Below are positions 1 through 10,562 of a stretch of 64,000 nt of DNA, one piece after another. The stretch is from the NCBI RefSeq assembly GCF_040869045.1, contig NC_090324.1, positions 190,276,028-190,340,027 of the forward strand, in the 5' to 3' direction. Both the position numbers and the translations under genes were made by a program. The stretch comes from Eurosta solidaginis. Lineage: Eukaryota > Arthropoda > Insecta > Diptera > Tephritidae. The notes below the pieces were generated by a model. The model was given only the letters and a program-made list of their open reading frames with translations. It was not told the DNA's origin and ran no database searches. Each line of letters starts with the position of its first letter. Within the stretch, counting starts at the first letter, position 1.

Positions 1-1
1 G

Positions 2-180
2 CTCTATACTCATGTTGATGCAGTTGCGGGGAATGCAATGAAAGCAGAAATTGCTGCAACGCGTGTCAAGGAAATTAATCCAAATGCGACTTCTAATAGT
101 TACATTATGCAAATACCCATGCCTGGATATACCATCGGCACATCGTTGGAGCAACAAAGGGATGCAGATTTAAATACGAT
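2..180 (+). pseudogene. Atg7: ATG7 (E1-like autophagy enzyme) fragment, upstream part
   Basis: The frame starting at base 2 reads LYTHVDAV near its start, then a Lys-Ala segment followed by KEINPN, then IPMPGYTIG. This order matches the adenylation-domain region of ATG7, the E1-like enzyme that activates ATG8 and ATG12 in autophagy, where LYT...D, KA..A and IPMPGH follow one another. The fragment enters the window already in progress and stops at base 180, where a BEL/Pao element is inserted; it resumes at 8793. No intron is visible across the fragment, so it may be one exon, a processed copy or a captured piece. Stop codons and frameshifts in the second half show that it is not functional. 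The family call is by motif recall, not by alignment. Confidence 0.72.
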
Positions 181-778
181 TGTTGAAGACATGAGCGATA
201 ACCTTATAGAGTTTGAGGATTAAAATAAATTTATATATATAATACATACATATTATCTGAAAAGAAAAATTATAATTATACTGAAATGAATTAATTTCTA
301 ATACTTACATTATAAATATTTACCTTTTACTTACCTTTGAAATATTTACCTATATGAAATATTTGCTTAAAATTACTTACCTTTATTCTATACTCACCCT
401 TTTTGGAATACCATGTATATTATTTACCTGTTTGAAGAACCCTGTAAATAAGAAACATAATTACTGTTTAGCGTACACATATCTATGTATACCCACATAC
501 ATATGTATGCTCTCAGCAAAAGAAGTAAACGGTCCAGTGGAATGTGCTGGGCCGTTGTAAAGTTAGTTATTCGCCATCAACCTAACTAATCACGCCGCTA
601 AATATAATAACTACGAAAACGTGAAAATTGTTAAATTAAATAATTCAACAAATAAAAATAAAGTTTATATTTTTTATACGTTTAACCTGAAAGTTATCGC
701 GTTTTTTATTTGATAAAGTGACGTACTACCGCCCCTTAATCCCTCAGTGCACCAACTTCATAGTGCAAAAATTATACA
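181..778 (+). repeat. 5' LTR of the BEL/Pao element
   Basis: 598 bp, TGTTGAAG...TTATACA. It matches 8193-8787 almost base for base. It holds AATAAA-type signals near 223 and 650. Differences from the 3' LTR seen by eye are a 3-bp insertion near 420 and AA instead of TT near 579. Confidence 0.95.
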
Positions 779-793
779 TGGTCCTTTGGTACC
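779..793 (+). other. Probable primer-binding site of the BEL/Pao element
   Basis: The bases directly after the 5' LTR are TGGTCCTTTGGTACC. A TGG start abutting the LTR is what a tRNA 3' CCA end would pair with. I did not assign the tRNA. Confidence 0.55.
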
Positions 794-2526
794 ATACAGT
801 GAACTAGCGACCTAGGAAATAGTGAAAATAATAATTAAATATTAATTACATTGAAAACAATATATTAAAACACTAAAAACCGGTAGACGCGACGCGCTAA
901 CATATTAATCTAATACAAAGTGCTGAAAATATAAAAAGAAACAAAATTTTTAAAATACTTAAAAAATACATTACAAGTGCTGAAAACATAGAAAGACAAA
1001 CAAAAGTTTCAAAATACCTGCGATATATACATTATATTAAAAATTATTAGAAATAAAATAAAAATACAAATTAAGTGAGAAACATTAAAGAATACAAATA
1101 TACAAGTACAGAAAATGTAAAAGCAACAAAAGTGCATCCAATTTTACTGAGAAAGTGAGTGAGGTGAAGTGAAGAACGCAAACGGTGAAGCTACAGTGGC
1201 CAAGTTCTGGAAAAAAGACGGTGAAAATAAAAAAGGAATAAAAACCTAGAAATTATTAAAAAGAAAAAGAAGAGATATTATATAGAAAAAGTTGTCGAAA
1301 AACAGGAAGAAAAACAAAAGTTTGAAAATATTAAAAAAGGAAAGAACGTAGGAAAATAAAAGAATTTTTATAATAAAAAAAAAAAAACGTGGAGCGCTTG
1401 TTGAAAAAAATAAAAATAAAACCAAATTAGACATAATTTACAAAAAAAAAAAAACGATTTTCAAAGTGGTTTGGAAACGCATCCACAAAGTTTTTAATTT
1501 TTAAACCACGAGCAGTAGACCTGCAAAAGTGGTACCCGGCAGCAAAACCGACGCAACAACAACGAAGCAGTACTGCCGCTAGCGCAACAGCATCAGCGAC
1601 ACCGAGCGACAACAACAGCAACAATCCAGCAACAGAAAAATCAGGTGGTAAAAGCAAATATGCCAAAGTAAGTACACCTTGCCCAAAACATATGCATATA
1701 TAAGTGCAGCGGAATTCCCCTAAGCAAATAATCGCACTCATCTACGGTAAGGTTGACAGGATCTTGGAAAGAATCCGTACAAAACACCGCTTTGCGCAAA
1801 TCTCTCTCATTTAATAAAATTCCGCTAAGATCTTCTTATATATACATAGGTATATTGGTAATACTATCAAATTTGTGATTCTTACATATATCCATATATA
1901 CTCATACCCATATCACATATTTACTTATATACCAACCCGCTGTAAGATTTGTCGGGTCTTATACTAGAATTTCCCCTTAAAATTTTACCGTATACCGTTT
2001 CTCACAGCCACCACAACAAATTTGCTCTCCTAGAATAAATTACTTTAGATATTGGTTGCGACTTACAAAAGTACAAAAGTTACATATATACACATATGTA
2101 TTCGTCCCAAATCAAAAGGCAAACTCCGCCTTAAAACTGCAAAATATTTAATGCTGTTTCGGTCCCTGAAACATTCAAAGTTAATCAGCGCATTATTGAC
2201 TCTCTCAATTCCTTTTAGGTGTACTTATTATAACACCATTTAATTTAGGTAATTTGCAAATTAACTCCGCCCAACACTATCTATTTCTGTTCGCTGAATA
2301 TATATATTTGTATGCACATAAACATACTTGGACTTAGATGCGCTAAGACAAGTATTTCCCACCCTCACTTGTTTATGCAAATCCGGCTAGTCAAAAGTAC
2401 AGTGGCCCTCAACTTATAAAAAACAACTCAAAATACAGTGGGTCAAAAGAACTCAAATCACCCTGAAACTTTTGATACAATTTTAGAACCCCTAAATCAA
2501 CTTCTTCCTATTGAATTAAATTCACA
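794..2526 (+). other. Long leader of the BEL/Pao element with candidate splice donor
   Basis: About 1.7 kb of A-rich sequence separates the primer site from gag. I see no long ORF on the sense strand. A CAG/CAA-rich stretch at 1535-1640 is followed by an ATG at 1660 that opens a three-codon uORF (Met-Pro-Lys-stop) in unspliced RNA. The stop codon of that uORF overlaps a good splice donor (AAA|GTAAGT, GT at 1668). Acceptor-like TTTTAG and TTTAG sites occur near 2218 and 2247. The arrangement suggests that the leader is processed. Confidence 0.5.
1660..1673 (+). promoter_or_regulatory. Start codon plus splice donor for the spliced downstream ORF
   Basis: ATG at 1660-1662 is followed after two more codons' worth of bases by GTAAGT (1668-1673). 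Eight exonic bases (1660-1667) precede the donor. Joined to the acceptor at 7715/7716, the reading frame continues without a stop into the zinc-finger ORF that ends at 8235, whereas unspliced RNA meets TAA at once. This is a frame-level inference; no transcript evidence is available here. Confidence 0.55.
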
Positions 2527-4329
2527 ATGGGCGGCACAGGTGAAGAAAAACCACAATCCCTTCTACCCCAAGCACCAAAGAAAACAAGAGCGAAATCTCA
2601 GAGTGACGAAGAGGAAGCAGCAATCTTTAATACAAAATTATTGTTTGAAGCCACAAGATTAGAGAAATTTTGCGACAAGTGGTGGAACATTGCGGAAACT
2701 GACCACTCGGAAGCTGGCCTCAAGACCTATCTGGAGCAACTAAACAAACACATGGCTTTGGTGGACATGGCGAATGAAAACCTTCAGATGAGCAACATTG
2801 AAGAGACAATAAGGAAATCGAGTGAGGAAAGATACGACCACATCAACGATTCAGGATTAAATACGAGACTACGGATAAATGAGATCCTCAGTAGTATTAG
2901 GCCAGCCCCAGAAGAAGCTAGCAGAACCAATCCGACTCCGCTGGCAACGCTCCCCCCTTCTAATCAACCCAATTATTTAAAGGTACCTGCATGTGACACA
3001 GAGGTCTTCTACGGAGGATATGAAGACTGGCCATCCTTCAGGGACATGTTCACTGCAGTGTACATTAGTCACCCCAAACTCTCTCCTGCCCAAAAACTTT
3101 ACCATTTGAGGCAAAAAACCCGAGGTAAAGCAGCCCTCCTTATTAAAAATTACCCGCTTAATGACCAAAGTTTTGAGCTTGCGTGGAATGCATTAAAGCA
3201 TCGATATGAAAACCGCAGAATTCTCGTCGACAACCAGCTCAAAACCCTCTTTAATATCCAACCCGTAACCAGCGAAAATGGTGAACGCATACAATATGTG
3301 CAAACCACAATCAATAATTGCCTCTCAACCCTTCAGGCAAACGGAGTATCCACAGCTAATTGTGACCCGATGCTAGTATATCTCTGCTCCTCCAAATTGC
3401 CAGACGAAACCCTAGCTTTATGGGAGCAATCCCTCAACTCTCGTAAGGAGTTACCTCTTTGGTCCGAATTGGACCAGTTTCTGACTACTCGGTATGAGGT
3501 GGTTGAACGCCTAACCACATATAGGCCTAACAAACCAAAGCCTAATCAATCGAATTTCACCCCGCGGTCTTCTACTCCTACTAATAACTCGTTCCACTCA
3601 AGGAACAAGACACACTCATTGCACACTGACCCAAAAAGGCAGGCTTCGTGCAAATTGTGCAACAGTAATCACTCGCTGATTAATTGTGTCAAATTTAAAG
3701 AGCTCTCAGTTCAAGATAGAAACAAATTCGTAAGGGAAAACAGGTATTGCCAGAACTGTTTGGCTTACTCCCACTCAGAAATACAATGCGGAAGCAGTTT
3801 CACTTGCGTTTACTGCCAAAAGCGACACCACTTCCTCCTACACTACTCAGCCAACAACCAAACGCAAAACAGCTCAAAACCGAAGAAAAATCTCGTCACA
3901 TCTCACGTGACCATCGATGAAGAAAAGCCTTGTACCTCTCAACAAGCGGCATCGATGAACTCTGAGCTAGCTCCTCAAAACAGCACGAAGAACGTACTCT
4001 CACACTTCTCTAGTAGTAGAGAGCGAACCTTGCTCCCTACAGCAAACATTCCCGTGTTACACAAAGGAGAAACCTTTAATATTCGTGCTCTTCTGGACCA
4101 AGGATCCCAAAAAACTTTTGTAACCTCTAGAATACAAAAGCTACTTGTTCTACCCGTTCAAAAGACCAATTACGAAATATTGGGAATGGGCGGACGAACA
4201 GTCCAGAAAGCAGATAAGGTGTGCTCAATCACCATATGTTCTCCAGATCTCAATATTAAAATCGCAACTAATGCGATCATACTCCCTCAACTGACGCAAT
4301 TCTTGCCAACGTTTAAAGTCTTAAAGTAA
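2527..4329 (+). CDS. gag: BEL/Pao Gag with zinc fingers and partial aspartic protease
   Basis: 600 codons from ATG 2527. The first ~150 residues are charged and likely coiled. A DUF1759-type Gag core follows, with FYGGYEDWPSFRDMF near residue 160. Three Cys/His clusters lie near residues 374-440: CKLC..H..C, then CQNC with H and C, then CVYC ending in HHFLLH. They probably bind genomic RNA during particle assembly. A retropepsin-like segment begins near residue 520 with LLDQGSQKTF, where the Asp-X-Gly-Ser of DUF1758 proteases supplies the catalytic Asp. The protease is cut short: after LPTFKV the frame meets TAA (4327-4329) and the sequence jumps to the RT amino end, so most of the protease C-terminal half and linker are missing. 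An upstream ATG at 2438 is in another frame. Confidence 0.88.
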   Translation: MGGTGEEKPQSLLPQAPKKTRAKSQSDEEEAAIFNTKLLFEATRLEKFCDKWWNIAETDHSEAGLKTYLEQLNKHMALVDMANENLQMSNIEETIRKSSEERYDHINDSGLNTRLRINEILSSIRPAPEEASRTNPTPLATLPPSNQPNYLKVPACDTEVFYGGYEDWPSFRDMFTAVYISHPKLSPAQKLYHLRQKTRGKAALLIKNYPLNDQSFELAWNALKHRYENRRILVDNQLKTLFNIQPVTSENGERIQYVQTTINNCLSTLQANGVSTANCDPMLVYLCSSKLPDETLALWEQSLNSRKELPLWSELDQFLTTRYEVVERLTTYRPNKPKPNQSNFTPRSSTPTNNSFHSRNKTHSLHTDPKRQASCKLCNSNHSLINCVKFKELSVQDRNKFVRENRYCQNCLAYSHSEIQCGSSFTCVYCQKRHHFLLHYSANNQTQNSSKPKKNLVTSHVTIDEEKPCTSQQAASMNSELAPQNSTKNVLSHFSSSRERTLLPTANIPVLHKGETFNIRALLDQGSQKTFVTSRIQKLLVLPVQKTNYEILGMGGRTVQKADKVCSITICSPDLNIKIATNAIILPQLTQFLPTFKVLK

Positions 4330-4332
4330 AGG

Positions 4333-6447
4333 TTTTGGGAACAAGAAGAAGTGCCATCGGCTTCCTCTCTCAAAGACGATGATCTAATATGCGAAGAGCT
4401 CTACAAAAGTACCACAATCCGAAGAAATGATGGCCGCTACGTAGTAAAACTCCCATTTAAAGACTCGTTTCCCAACTCAATAGCTTTAGGGCACTCTAGA
4501 CCCGCTGCTCAGCAACAATACCTCAGCGTAGAACGAAGCATTGAGAAAAAACCAGAGCTTCGAACGACCTACTCCAACGTCTTAGCGGAATACTTAACCC
4601 TAGATCATATGGAGCCCACAACCCCTCGGGAAATTATACGTGATGGAAAGTATTTCTCGTTTTACTTACCACATCATGCCGTACTCAAACCCGATAGTAA
4701 AACTACTAAAGTCCGAGTAGTTTTCAATGCATCCAAACGATCTCACTCCGGCATCTCACTCAACGACGTGCTTCATACAGGTCCCGTTTTACAAAATGAT
4801 TTAATGGTCGTTATACTCAACTGGCGACTCTACAAATATGTATTTAACGGCGACATTGAGAAGATGTATCGGCAAATATATGTCCACAAGGAAGATCAAG
4901 ACTTCCAACGAATACTCTTTCGTCAATTTCCTCAAGGCCAAGTAGAAGATTTTAAATTAAAAACAGTAACCTTCGGTGTTAACTGTGCTCCCTACTTGGC
5001 GATTCGCACCCTGCAGCAGCTCGCAGAAGACTGCAAAGCCGAACTCCCCCTCGCTACCAACGTTCTCCTGCGAGAGACCTACGTGGATGATATTCTCTCA
5101 GGCGGACATAACATACAGTCCATTCGCGAAACCATGACTCAGTTGATCGAAGCACTAAAGTCAGCAGGCTTCCCACTCAAAAAAATGACAGCGAACCACC
5201 CAGAAATATTGGAATCAATCCCCGAATCTGATCTTCTCGATGCGGACTTTCTAAAATTCCACGACTCAAGCTCCACAAAAACTCTTGGAGTACGCTGGAA
5301 CGCACTCGAAGACTCCTTCTCTTATTCTTACAACCCCATATCAGACGCACACTCGGCAACCAAGCGATATATTCTCTCGTCCGTCGCGAAACTTTTCGAC
5401 CCGGCAGGATGGCTATCGCCTATAATGATAGTAGCAAAAACTCTCCTGCAACAGCTCTGGATGGAAGGAACGGATTGGGATGAGCACGTCAAACCCGGTT
5501 CACTACTCAAATGGAAATCCTTTACGGAAGACCTCTCAGCAATTGGAGATATAAAAATTCCACGTTGGGTTCAATTCACCCCCAACGTGCCCACTCAGAT
5601 ACATGGTTTCTCCGACGCCTCTGAAAAGGCATATTGTGCCTGCGTCTATTTAAGAGTTCAACACAGCGATAACTCTATATCCTCTCACTTACTCGTAGCA
5701 AAAAGTAAAGTTGCACCCCTACAAACAGTGAGCCTTCCCCGATTAGAGCTCTGCGGAGCGTTACTCCTCTCAAAATTAGTAAAGCATATTCGAACTTCGC
5801 TTAAACTCACAGAGAGCAACTTGACTCTGTGGACAGACTCCTCCATAGTGCTGGCTTGGCTCGAAAAGCCACCACATACATGGAAAACCTATGTAGCAAA
5901 CCGCGTATCCCAGATAGTCGACAATGTCAGTAACGCAACGTGGCGACATGTACCCAGTGGAGAAAATCCAGCCGATATGGGCACTCGGGGATGTCGACCC
6001 CAGGACTTGGTCGACTGTTCACTCTGGTGGAACGGCCCAAGGTGGCTCGTACACTCCCTTCCTGACTGGCCGAAAGATAGCCATCATAATGACTCACCCC
6101 CAGAACAACGACGGATAGAAGCCCTGCACTCACTGGAAAATCATGACTTTCTGGACCGGTTTTCGTCATTTGCTCGAGCATTGAGAGTCCTCGCTTACAT
6201 TCGCCGATTTGTCTCGAAGTCCAGGAAACAGCTGATACCCTCCAAAATTCATCTCACCCAAGAAGAGATTCGTCATGCAAAGGTGCAGCTCATTGCGAAC
6301 GCTCAGAAAAACCAGTATGGAAAAGTGATTGCAGACCTCAAAGCCACAAAGTCTCTCGGAAAAGGAAGTGCGTTGCTCCCGCTCAACCCGGTCTTGGACG
6401 AAATGGGACTATTACGCGTAAATGGACCCTCGCCTATGCAGACATGA
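4333..6447 (+). pseudogene. pol: BEL/Pao reverse transcriptase and RNase H
   Basis: Directly after the gag stop the frame reads RFWEQEE, the usual start of the Pao RT region, then about 700 codons of polymerase. Recognisable blocks are KVRVVFNAS (template grip), the [12 protein letters not shown] region with its catalytic Asp, and YVDDILSGG (5080-5105) as the catalytic motif, all intact. RNase H follows with [22 protein letters not shown] and [12 protein letters not shown], giving the usual Asp, Glu and Asp. The frame ends prematurely at 6445-6447 inside the linker to integrase. The missing upstream segment means Gag and Pol were once continuous, or separated by a shift, further 5' than now. 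The enzyme would copy element RNA in the cytoplasm; here it cannot be made as a full polyprotein. Confidence 0.88.
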
Positions 6448-7615
6448 GTCACAACGAAAAGCACCCTATAATCATACCCGACAACTCACGGTACTGCGCT
6501 CTCCTTTTGGACTTCCTCCATGCAACCTTACTCCATGCCGATGCATAACTTATGATCCGCATGGTCCAACAAGAATATTATATTCCCCGCCTGAAACAAA
6601 GGGTGAAAAAATGCATATTTCAGTGCAAGAAATGCACTATCTATAAGCAAAAAATGAAATCTCAAGTGATGGCCGCTCTACCACCAGAGCGCGTAACTTA
6701 CTCACTGCCCTTTCATACCACTGGAGTAGACTTTGCAGGGCCTTTCCTCGTCAAAACGTCAACTCTCCGACGTGCATCATACGCCAAAGCATACGTCTGC
6801 GTTTTCGTATGCTTTTCCACTAAAGCCATACATCTCGAAGTCTGCTCAGACCTCACCACTGAAGCTTTCAAAGCAGCATCGCCCGTTTTGTGGGCCGTCG
6901 AGGCATCCCCTCAAAGATTATGTCTGATAATGGTAAAACATTTGTAGGAGCCCAACGCAGCCTGCAACGCGAGTTTACCACATTTCTCCAGGAAGCTGCC
7001 GAAGACATCGTAAGCAAGTATGCTCTCCACGGACTCTCATGGCAGTTTATCCCTCCGTACGCCCCCAACATGGGAGGATTGTGGGAAGCAGCAGTGAGAA
7101 GCTTTAAAATTCACTTAACCAAGGTTACCGGAAATCAGAAGTTTACCTTTGAGGAGTTCAACACTCTCCTCATTCGCATAGAAGCGGTCCTCAACTCCAG
7201 ACCGCTTTCACCAATGTCACAAGACCCCGACGACCTAAAAGCTTTAACTCCAGGTCATTTTATACGCGGTGCTCCCCTTCTGTCTATTTCTGAGCCTAAC
7301 TGTGAGAACCTCTCTTTAGTGAACAAATGGCAAAAGCTAAAGGTACTGCATCACCAATTCAGCAAACGCTGGAAAACCGAATACCTTCAGGAACTCCACA
7401 AGCGATACAAATGGCAACGCCAAGAAGCCAACATTAAGGAAGGTGACCTCGTCGTCATTAAAGACGATCTCTTACCACCCAACGAATGGCGGTTAGGCCG
7501 AATCACAAAACTTTATACTGCTCGTGATCAAAGTGTTCGCGTAGTAGATATCCGAACCGAGGGCGGAACTGTCACTCGCAACATAACGAAACTCTGTCTG
7601 TTACCCCCCACCTAA
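6448..7615 (+). pseudogene. pol: BEL/Pao integrase, frameshifted
   Basis: The zinc-binding N-terminus is recognisable as CKKC around 6625, with the preceding part broken by a stop and a frameshift. The catalytic core has VDFAGPF (first Asp, near 6727), a frame change near 6890, then SDNGKTFVGA (second Asp, near 6922) and NMGGLWEAAV (Glu, near 7083), so all three DDE residues survive but not in one frame. A DUF5641-type C-terminal region follows, with KEGDLVVIKDD and WRLGRI, ending at a TAA at 7613. Integrase would insert the cDNA. The 241-codon 3' part from 6890 is open. Confidence 0.85.
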
Positions 7616-7686
7616 TCGTATTCCTCAGTTTTTATAGGACCCCTCATGATACCCGAATGTAATCTCTCCTCATCACACATACCCCT

Positions 7687-7715
7687 TCTAATAAGGTTTC
7701 GACGTTTCTTTCCAG
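7687..7715 (+). promoter_or_regulatory. Candidate branch point and 3' splice site
   Basis: CTAAT (7688-7692) is followed by the pyrimidine tract GTTTCTTTCCAG ending with AG at 7714-7715. Base 7716 begins an open frame that runs to 8235. Spacing of about 20 bases between branch point and AG is normal for fly introns. Confidence 0.5.
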
Positions 7716-8235
7716 ATCCAAGGATTATCGGAAGTGCCGCCTCTGCTGCCGCATTCACTCACTTCGATTTTGCCGCGCTTTTCTGGCTATGACTCCAGAC
7801 GATCGCTATGAATCCGCAAAGGCGCACCGTTACTGCATAAATTGTTTAGCCACCTCACACGTAACGGGCGCCTGTGACTCTCCAACAAGTTGTCGTCGCT
7901 GCGGGCTAGCACACCATACTCTGCTTCACAGGCCCCCCCGCGCTCTATCAAAACGCTCGCCAAATCATGACCACGAAACAAATCGACCTCCGAGGAATCA
8001 GAAACAGCGAACTAGCACGGCAACCAGGCCGAAGTCCACTACTCAGTCCCAGCGCAGTCGTGTAGAGAAGCCGCGCCAACCACGTCGTCCTATCCTCCAA
8101 AGGCGCCTTCGCGGCTTATTCAATCAAGCCAAGGAAACGCTGGAGGAGCTGCAGGATCTCATGCAGATCACCTCGCCCCAGGCCCGCCGGCATGTTGAAG
8201 ACATGAGCGATAACCTTATAGAGTTTGAGGATTAA
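7716..8235 (+). CDS. Spliced accessory zinc-finger protein of the BEL/Pao element
   Basis: The frame open from 7716 contains CRLCCRIHSLRFC, then CINCLATSHVTGAC, then CRRCGLAHHTLLH: three Cys/His clusters with the same order and spacing as those of the element's own Gag. They are followed by an Arg/Pro-rich basic tail and a helix-like end (FNQAKETLEELQDLM) that runs into the 3' LTR and stops at 8233-8235. An internal ATG lies at 7789. Splicing from 1667 to 7716 would add an ATG and put the first cluster in frame. I infer a nucleic-acid-binding accessory protein made from a subgenomic RNA. Its role is unknown; it is not an envelope protein, as no signal peptide or membrane segment is seen. The zinc-finger block looks like a duplicated Gag module. 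Confidence 0.6.
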
Positions 8236-8787
8236 AATAAATTTATATATATAATACATACATATTATCTGAAAAGAAAAATTATAATTATACTGAAATG
8301 AATTAATTTCTAATACTTACATTATAAATATTTACCTTTTACTTACCTTTGAAATATTTACCTATATGAAATATTTGCTTAAAATTACTTACCTTTATTC
8401 TATACTCACCCTTTTTGGAATACCATGTATATTTACCTGTTTGAAGAACCCTGTAAATAAGAAACATAATTACTGTTTAGCGTACACATATCTATGTATA
8501 CCCACATACATATGTATGCTCTCAGCAAAAGAAGTAAACGGTCCAGTGGAATGTGCTGGGCCGTTGTAAAGTTAGTTATTCGCCATCTTCCTAACTAATC
8601 ACGCCGCTAAATATAATAACTACGAAAACGTGAAAATTGTTAAATTAAATAATTCAACAAATAAAAATAAAGTTTATATTTTTTATACGTTTAACCTGAA
8701 AGTTATCGCGTTTTTTATTTGATAAAGTGACGTACTACCGCCCCTTAATCCCTCAGTGCACCAACTTCATAGTGCAAAAATTATACA
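8193..8787 (+). repeat. 3' LTR of the BEL/Pao element
   Basis: 595 bp, almost identical to 181-778. The sequence just upstream is GC-rich and pyrimidine-containing, so no clear polypurine tract is visible. The accessory ORF ends 43 bp inside this LTR. Confidence 0.95.
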
Positions 8788-8792
8788 ACGAT

Positions 8793-9160
8793 TAATAGTT
8801 TAGTAGAGGAGTATGATGTAATTTCTTTTACTAACCGATTCACGTGAAAGTCGATGGTTACCGACAATATTGGGTGCTGCCTTTCAAAAGATAATGATTA
8901 ATGCCGCTTTAGGATTTGATAGCTACTTAGTTATGTGACATGGCGCTGGTTCAGAGTTCGATGACAAAGCATCGATGATCTTAAATGTATAAATGGGAGC
9001 AATTTGGGCGGCTATTTTTGTAACGATCCTGGAAATCCCCTCAAAGATTGTACTCTGAACCAGCAATGCACCATTACACGATCAGGAGCATCATGTATTG
9101 CGGCAAGTTATGCAGTCGAATTGCTTGTTTCGCCGCTGTTGTATTTCGCGTTTGGATGAC
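8793..9160 (+). pseudogene. Atg7: ATG7 fragment, downstream part
   Basis: After the target duplication the ATG7 frame resumes (SLVEEYDVI), shifts near 8825, then reads [10 protein letters not shown] and [13 protein letters not shown], followed by a stop where ATG7 has RHG. A second stop and another shift follow, then [25 protein letters not shown] and [15 protein letters not shown]7 contains exactly this order: the RESRWLP and NAALGFD blocks, then the stretch around the catalytic cysteine (Q-Q-C-T), which is present here. Homology fades near 9160, about 100 bp before Helitron helicase sequence starts. At least two frameshifts and two stops make it a pseudogene. Confidence 0.75.
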
Positions 9161-9260
9161 TTGGTGGGGCCTCGTTGAATTTCGATGTCGCGGTGCCGCC
9201 AATTATCTCGTTCCTTTCGAGGTTTCTTTATTTTCTCCGCGGCTCGTTCGTGCTGCAATT

Positions 9261-10412
9261 TTGGCCACCATTCGATCACTGAATAATATTGCATTGGCTT
9301 TGGCATCATCTGGAATAGCGGCAACTTTATTGGATGGCGGTCGCACTGCCCATTATGCATTAAAGTTACCATTAAATATGCAAGTAAATGAAGAACCAAC
9401 TTGCAATATTTCTAAAAATTCTGGAATGGGAAAGGTTTTACCAAAAATGTAAAATTATAGTATGGGATGGAATGGAATGCTCATAAAAAATCACTGGAAG
9501 CCTTAAATAGAACACTGAAAGATTTGCGAAATAACACAAACATATTTGGTGGTGCACTAATTCTATTGGCCGGTGATTTTTGACAAACTTTGCCTGCTAT
9601 TCCCAAATCAACGGCAGCTGATGAATTGAGAGCATGCCTTAAATATTCTAATCTGCAGAGATATGTTCAAAAACTCACAACATTTGTTGCAAATTGGAAA
9701 TGGCCGAAAGCCAATTGATAAGAATACAGGCATGATCACACTTCCAATTAATTTCTGTACCGTAACAGAATTAAGAGTATAACTTGTGCAAAATGTATTC
9801 CCAAATATTGCACAAAACTATCGAAATCAAGATTGGATAAGCGAGAGAGCTATACAAGCTGCCGAAAATGTCGATGTCAATGAAATCAATTCCAGTATTT
9901 TGACTCAAATTCCAGGTGAAGTTGTGACCTATAAATCAATTTATTCAATCACTAATCCCGACGATGTAGTGAATTATCCAATTAAATTTTTGAACTCGCT
10001 CGATTTGCCTGGCTTGCCACCACATCGTTTGCAATTGAAAGTCGGCGCAGTGATCATTATGTTGTGAAATATCAATCAGCCGAAACTATGCAATGGGACA
10101 AGATAAGCAGTGAAACGGACAATAAACAATGTAATTGAAAGAACAATTTTGAAAGGCAAATTTAAAGGTGAAGATATTTTGATTCCGTGCATTCCAATGA
10201 TTCAATCAGATTTGCCTTTTGATTATAAGCGACTTCAATTTCCCATTCGCCTTGCTTTTGCTATTACAATCAATAAGTCTCAAGGTCAAACACATCAATT
10301 GTGTGGAATTGACCTAACTTATCCATGCTTTGGACATGGACAACCATCGTTACTGTATATTTACACACCGCATGAAAATAAAACCAAAAATGATGTGTAT
10401 CAGAAGGCTTAA
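9261..10412 (+). pseudogene. Helitron helicase (Pif1-like) remnant
   Basis: Translation in shifting frames gives ATIRSLNNIALALASSG, GIAATLLDGGRTAH, ISKNSGMGKVL, a motif-II region degraded to VWDGMEC, and LAGDF*QTLP (motif III with a stop where Arg should be). Further on are FPNIAQNYRNQDWISERAI, GEVVTYKSI, DLPGLPPHRLQLKVGA, and AFAITINKSQGQT, the Pif1 superfamily-1 signature near the C-terminus. The Walker A motif lies upstream of the break and is absent. The frame ends with TAA at 10410. The protein would unwind DNA during rolling-circle transposition. Several stops and shifts make it dead. Confidence 0.8.
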
Positions 10413-10562
10413 GAATAAGTTGTTAGTTTACAATCATTAGAGTAATTCACTAAAATAAATAAAACATTGTTATTAGAATAAGTCACGAAATAATGGCCGA
10501 ACATGAATTAAATGATAAAACAAGAAAAAAACAAAGAACACTTTTCATTTCTATTTTTCTTT

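Larger units (their letters stand above)
181..8787 (+). mobile_element. BEL/Pao LTR retrotransposon, recent insertion, internally deleted
   Basis: The element has two direct terminal repeats (181-778 and 8193-8787), each beginning TG and ending CA, and is bounded by a 5-bp target duplication ACGAT (176-180 and 8788-8792). Inside, on the plus strand, are a long leader, gag with zinc fingers and an aspartic protease, reverse transcriptase with RNase H, integrase and a downstream zinc-finger ORF. Gene order, the DUF1759-like gag and the YVDD reverse transcriptase fit BEL/Pao. The LTRs differ by about two adjacent substitutions and one 3-bp indel, so insertion was recent. Nevertheless the coding region has a deletion at the protease/RT junction and frameshifts before the integrase, so this copy cannot be autonomous. 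It splits the ATG7 fragment. Confidence 0.95.

Noticed and set aside
9091..9399. 102-codon minus-strand ORF, basic and Glu/Arg-rich, considered as a Helitron N-terminal segment
   Set aside because: It overlaps sense ATG7 and helicase sequence and shows no definite motif; left unassigned.
9261..10412. Host PIF1 helicase gene
   Set aside because: The motif spacing and wording (ISKNSGMGKVL, DLPGLPPH) and the CTAG hairpin end fit a Helitron, and the frame is broken.
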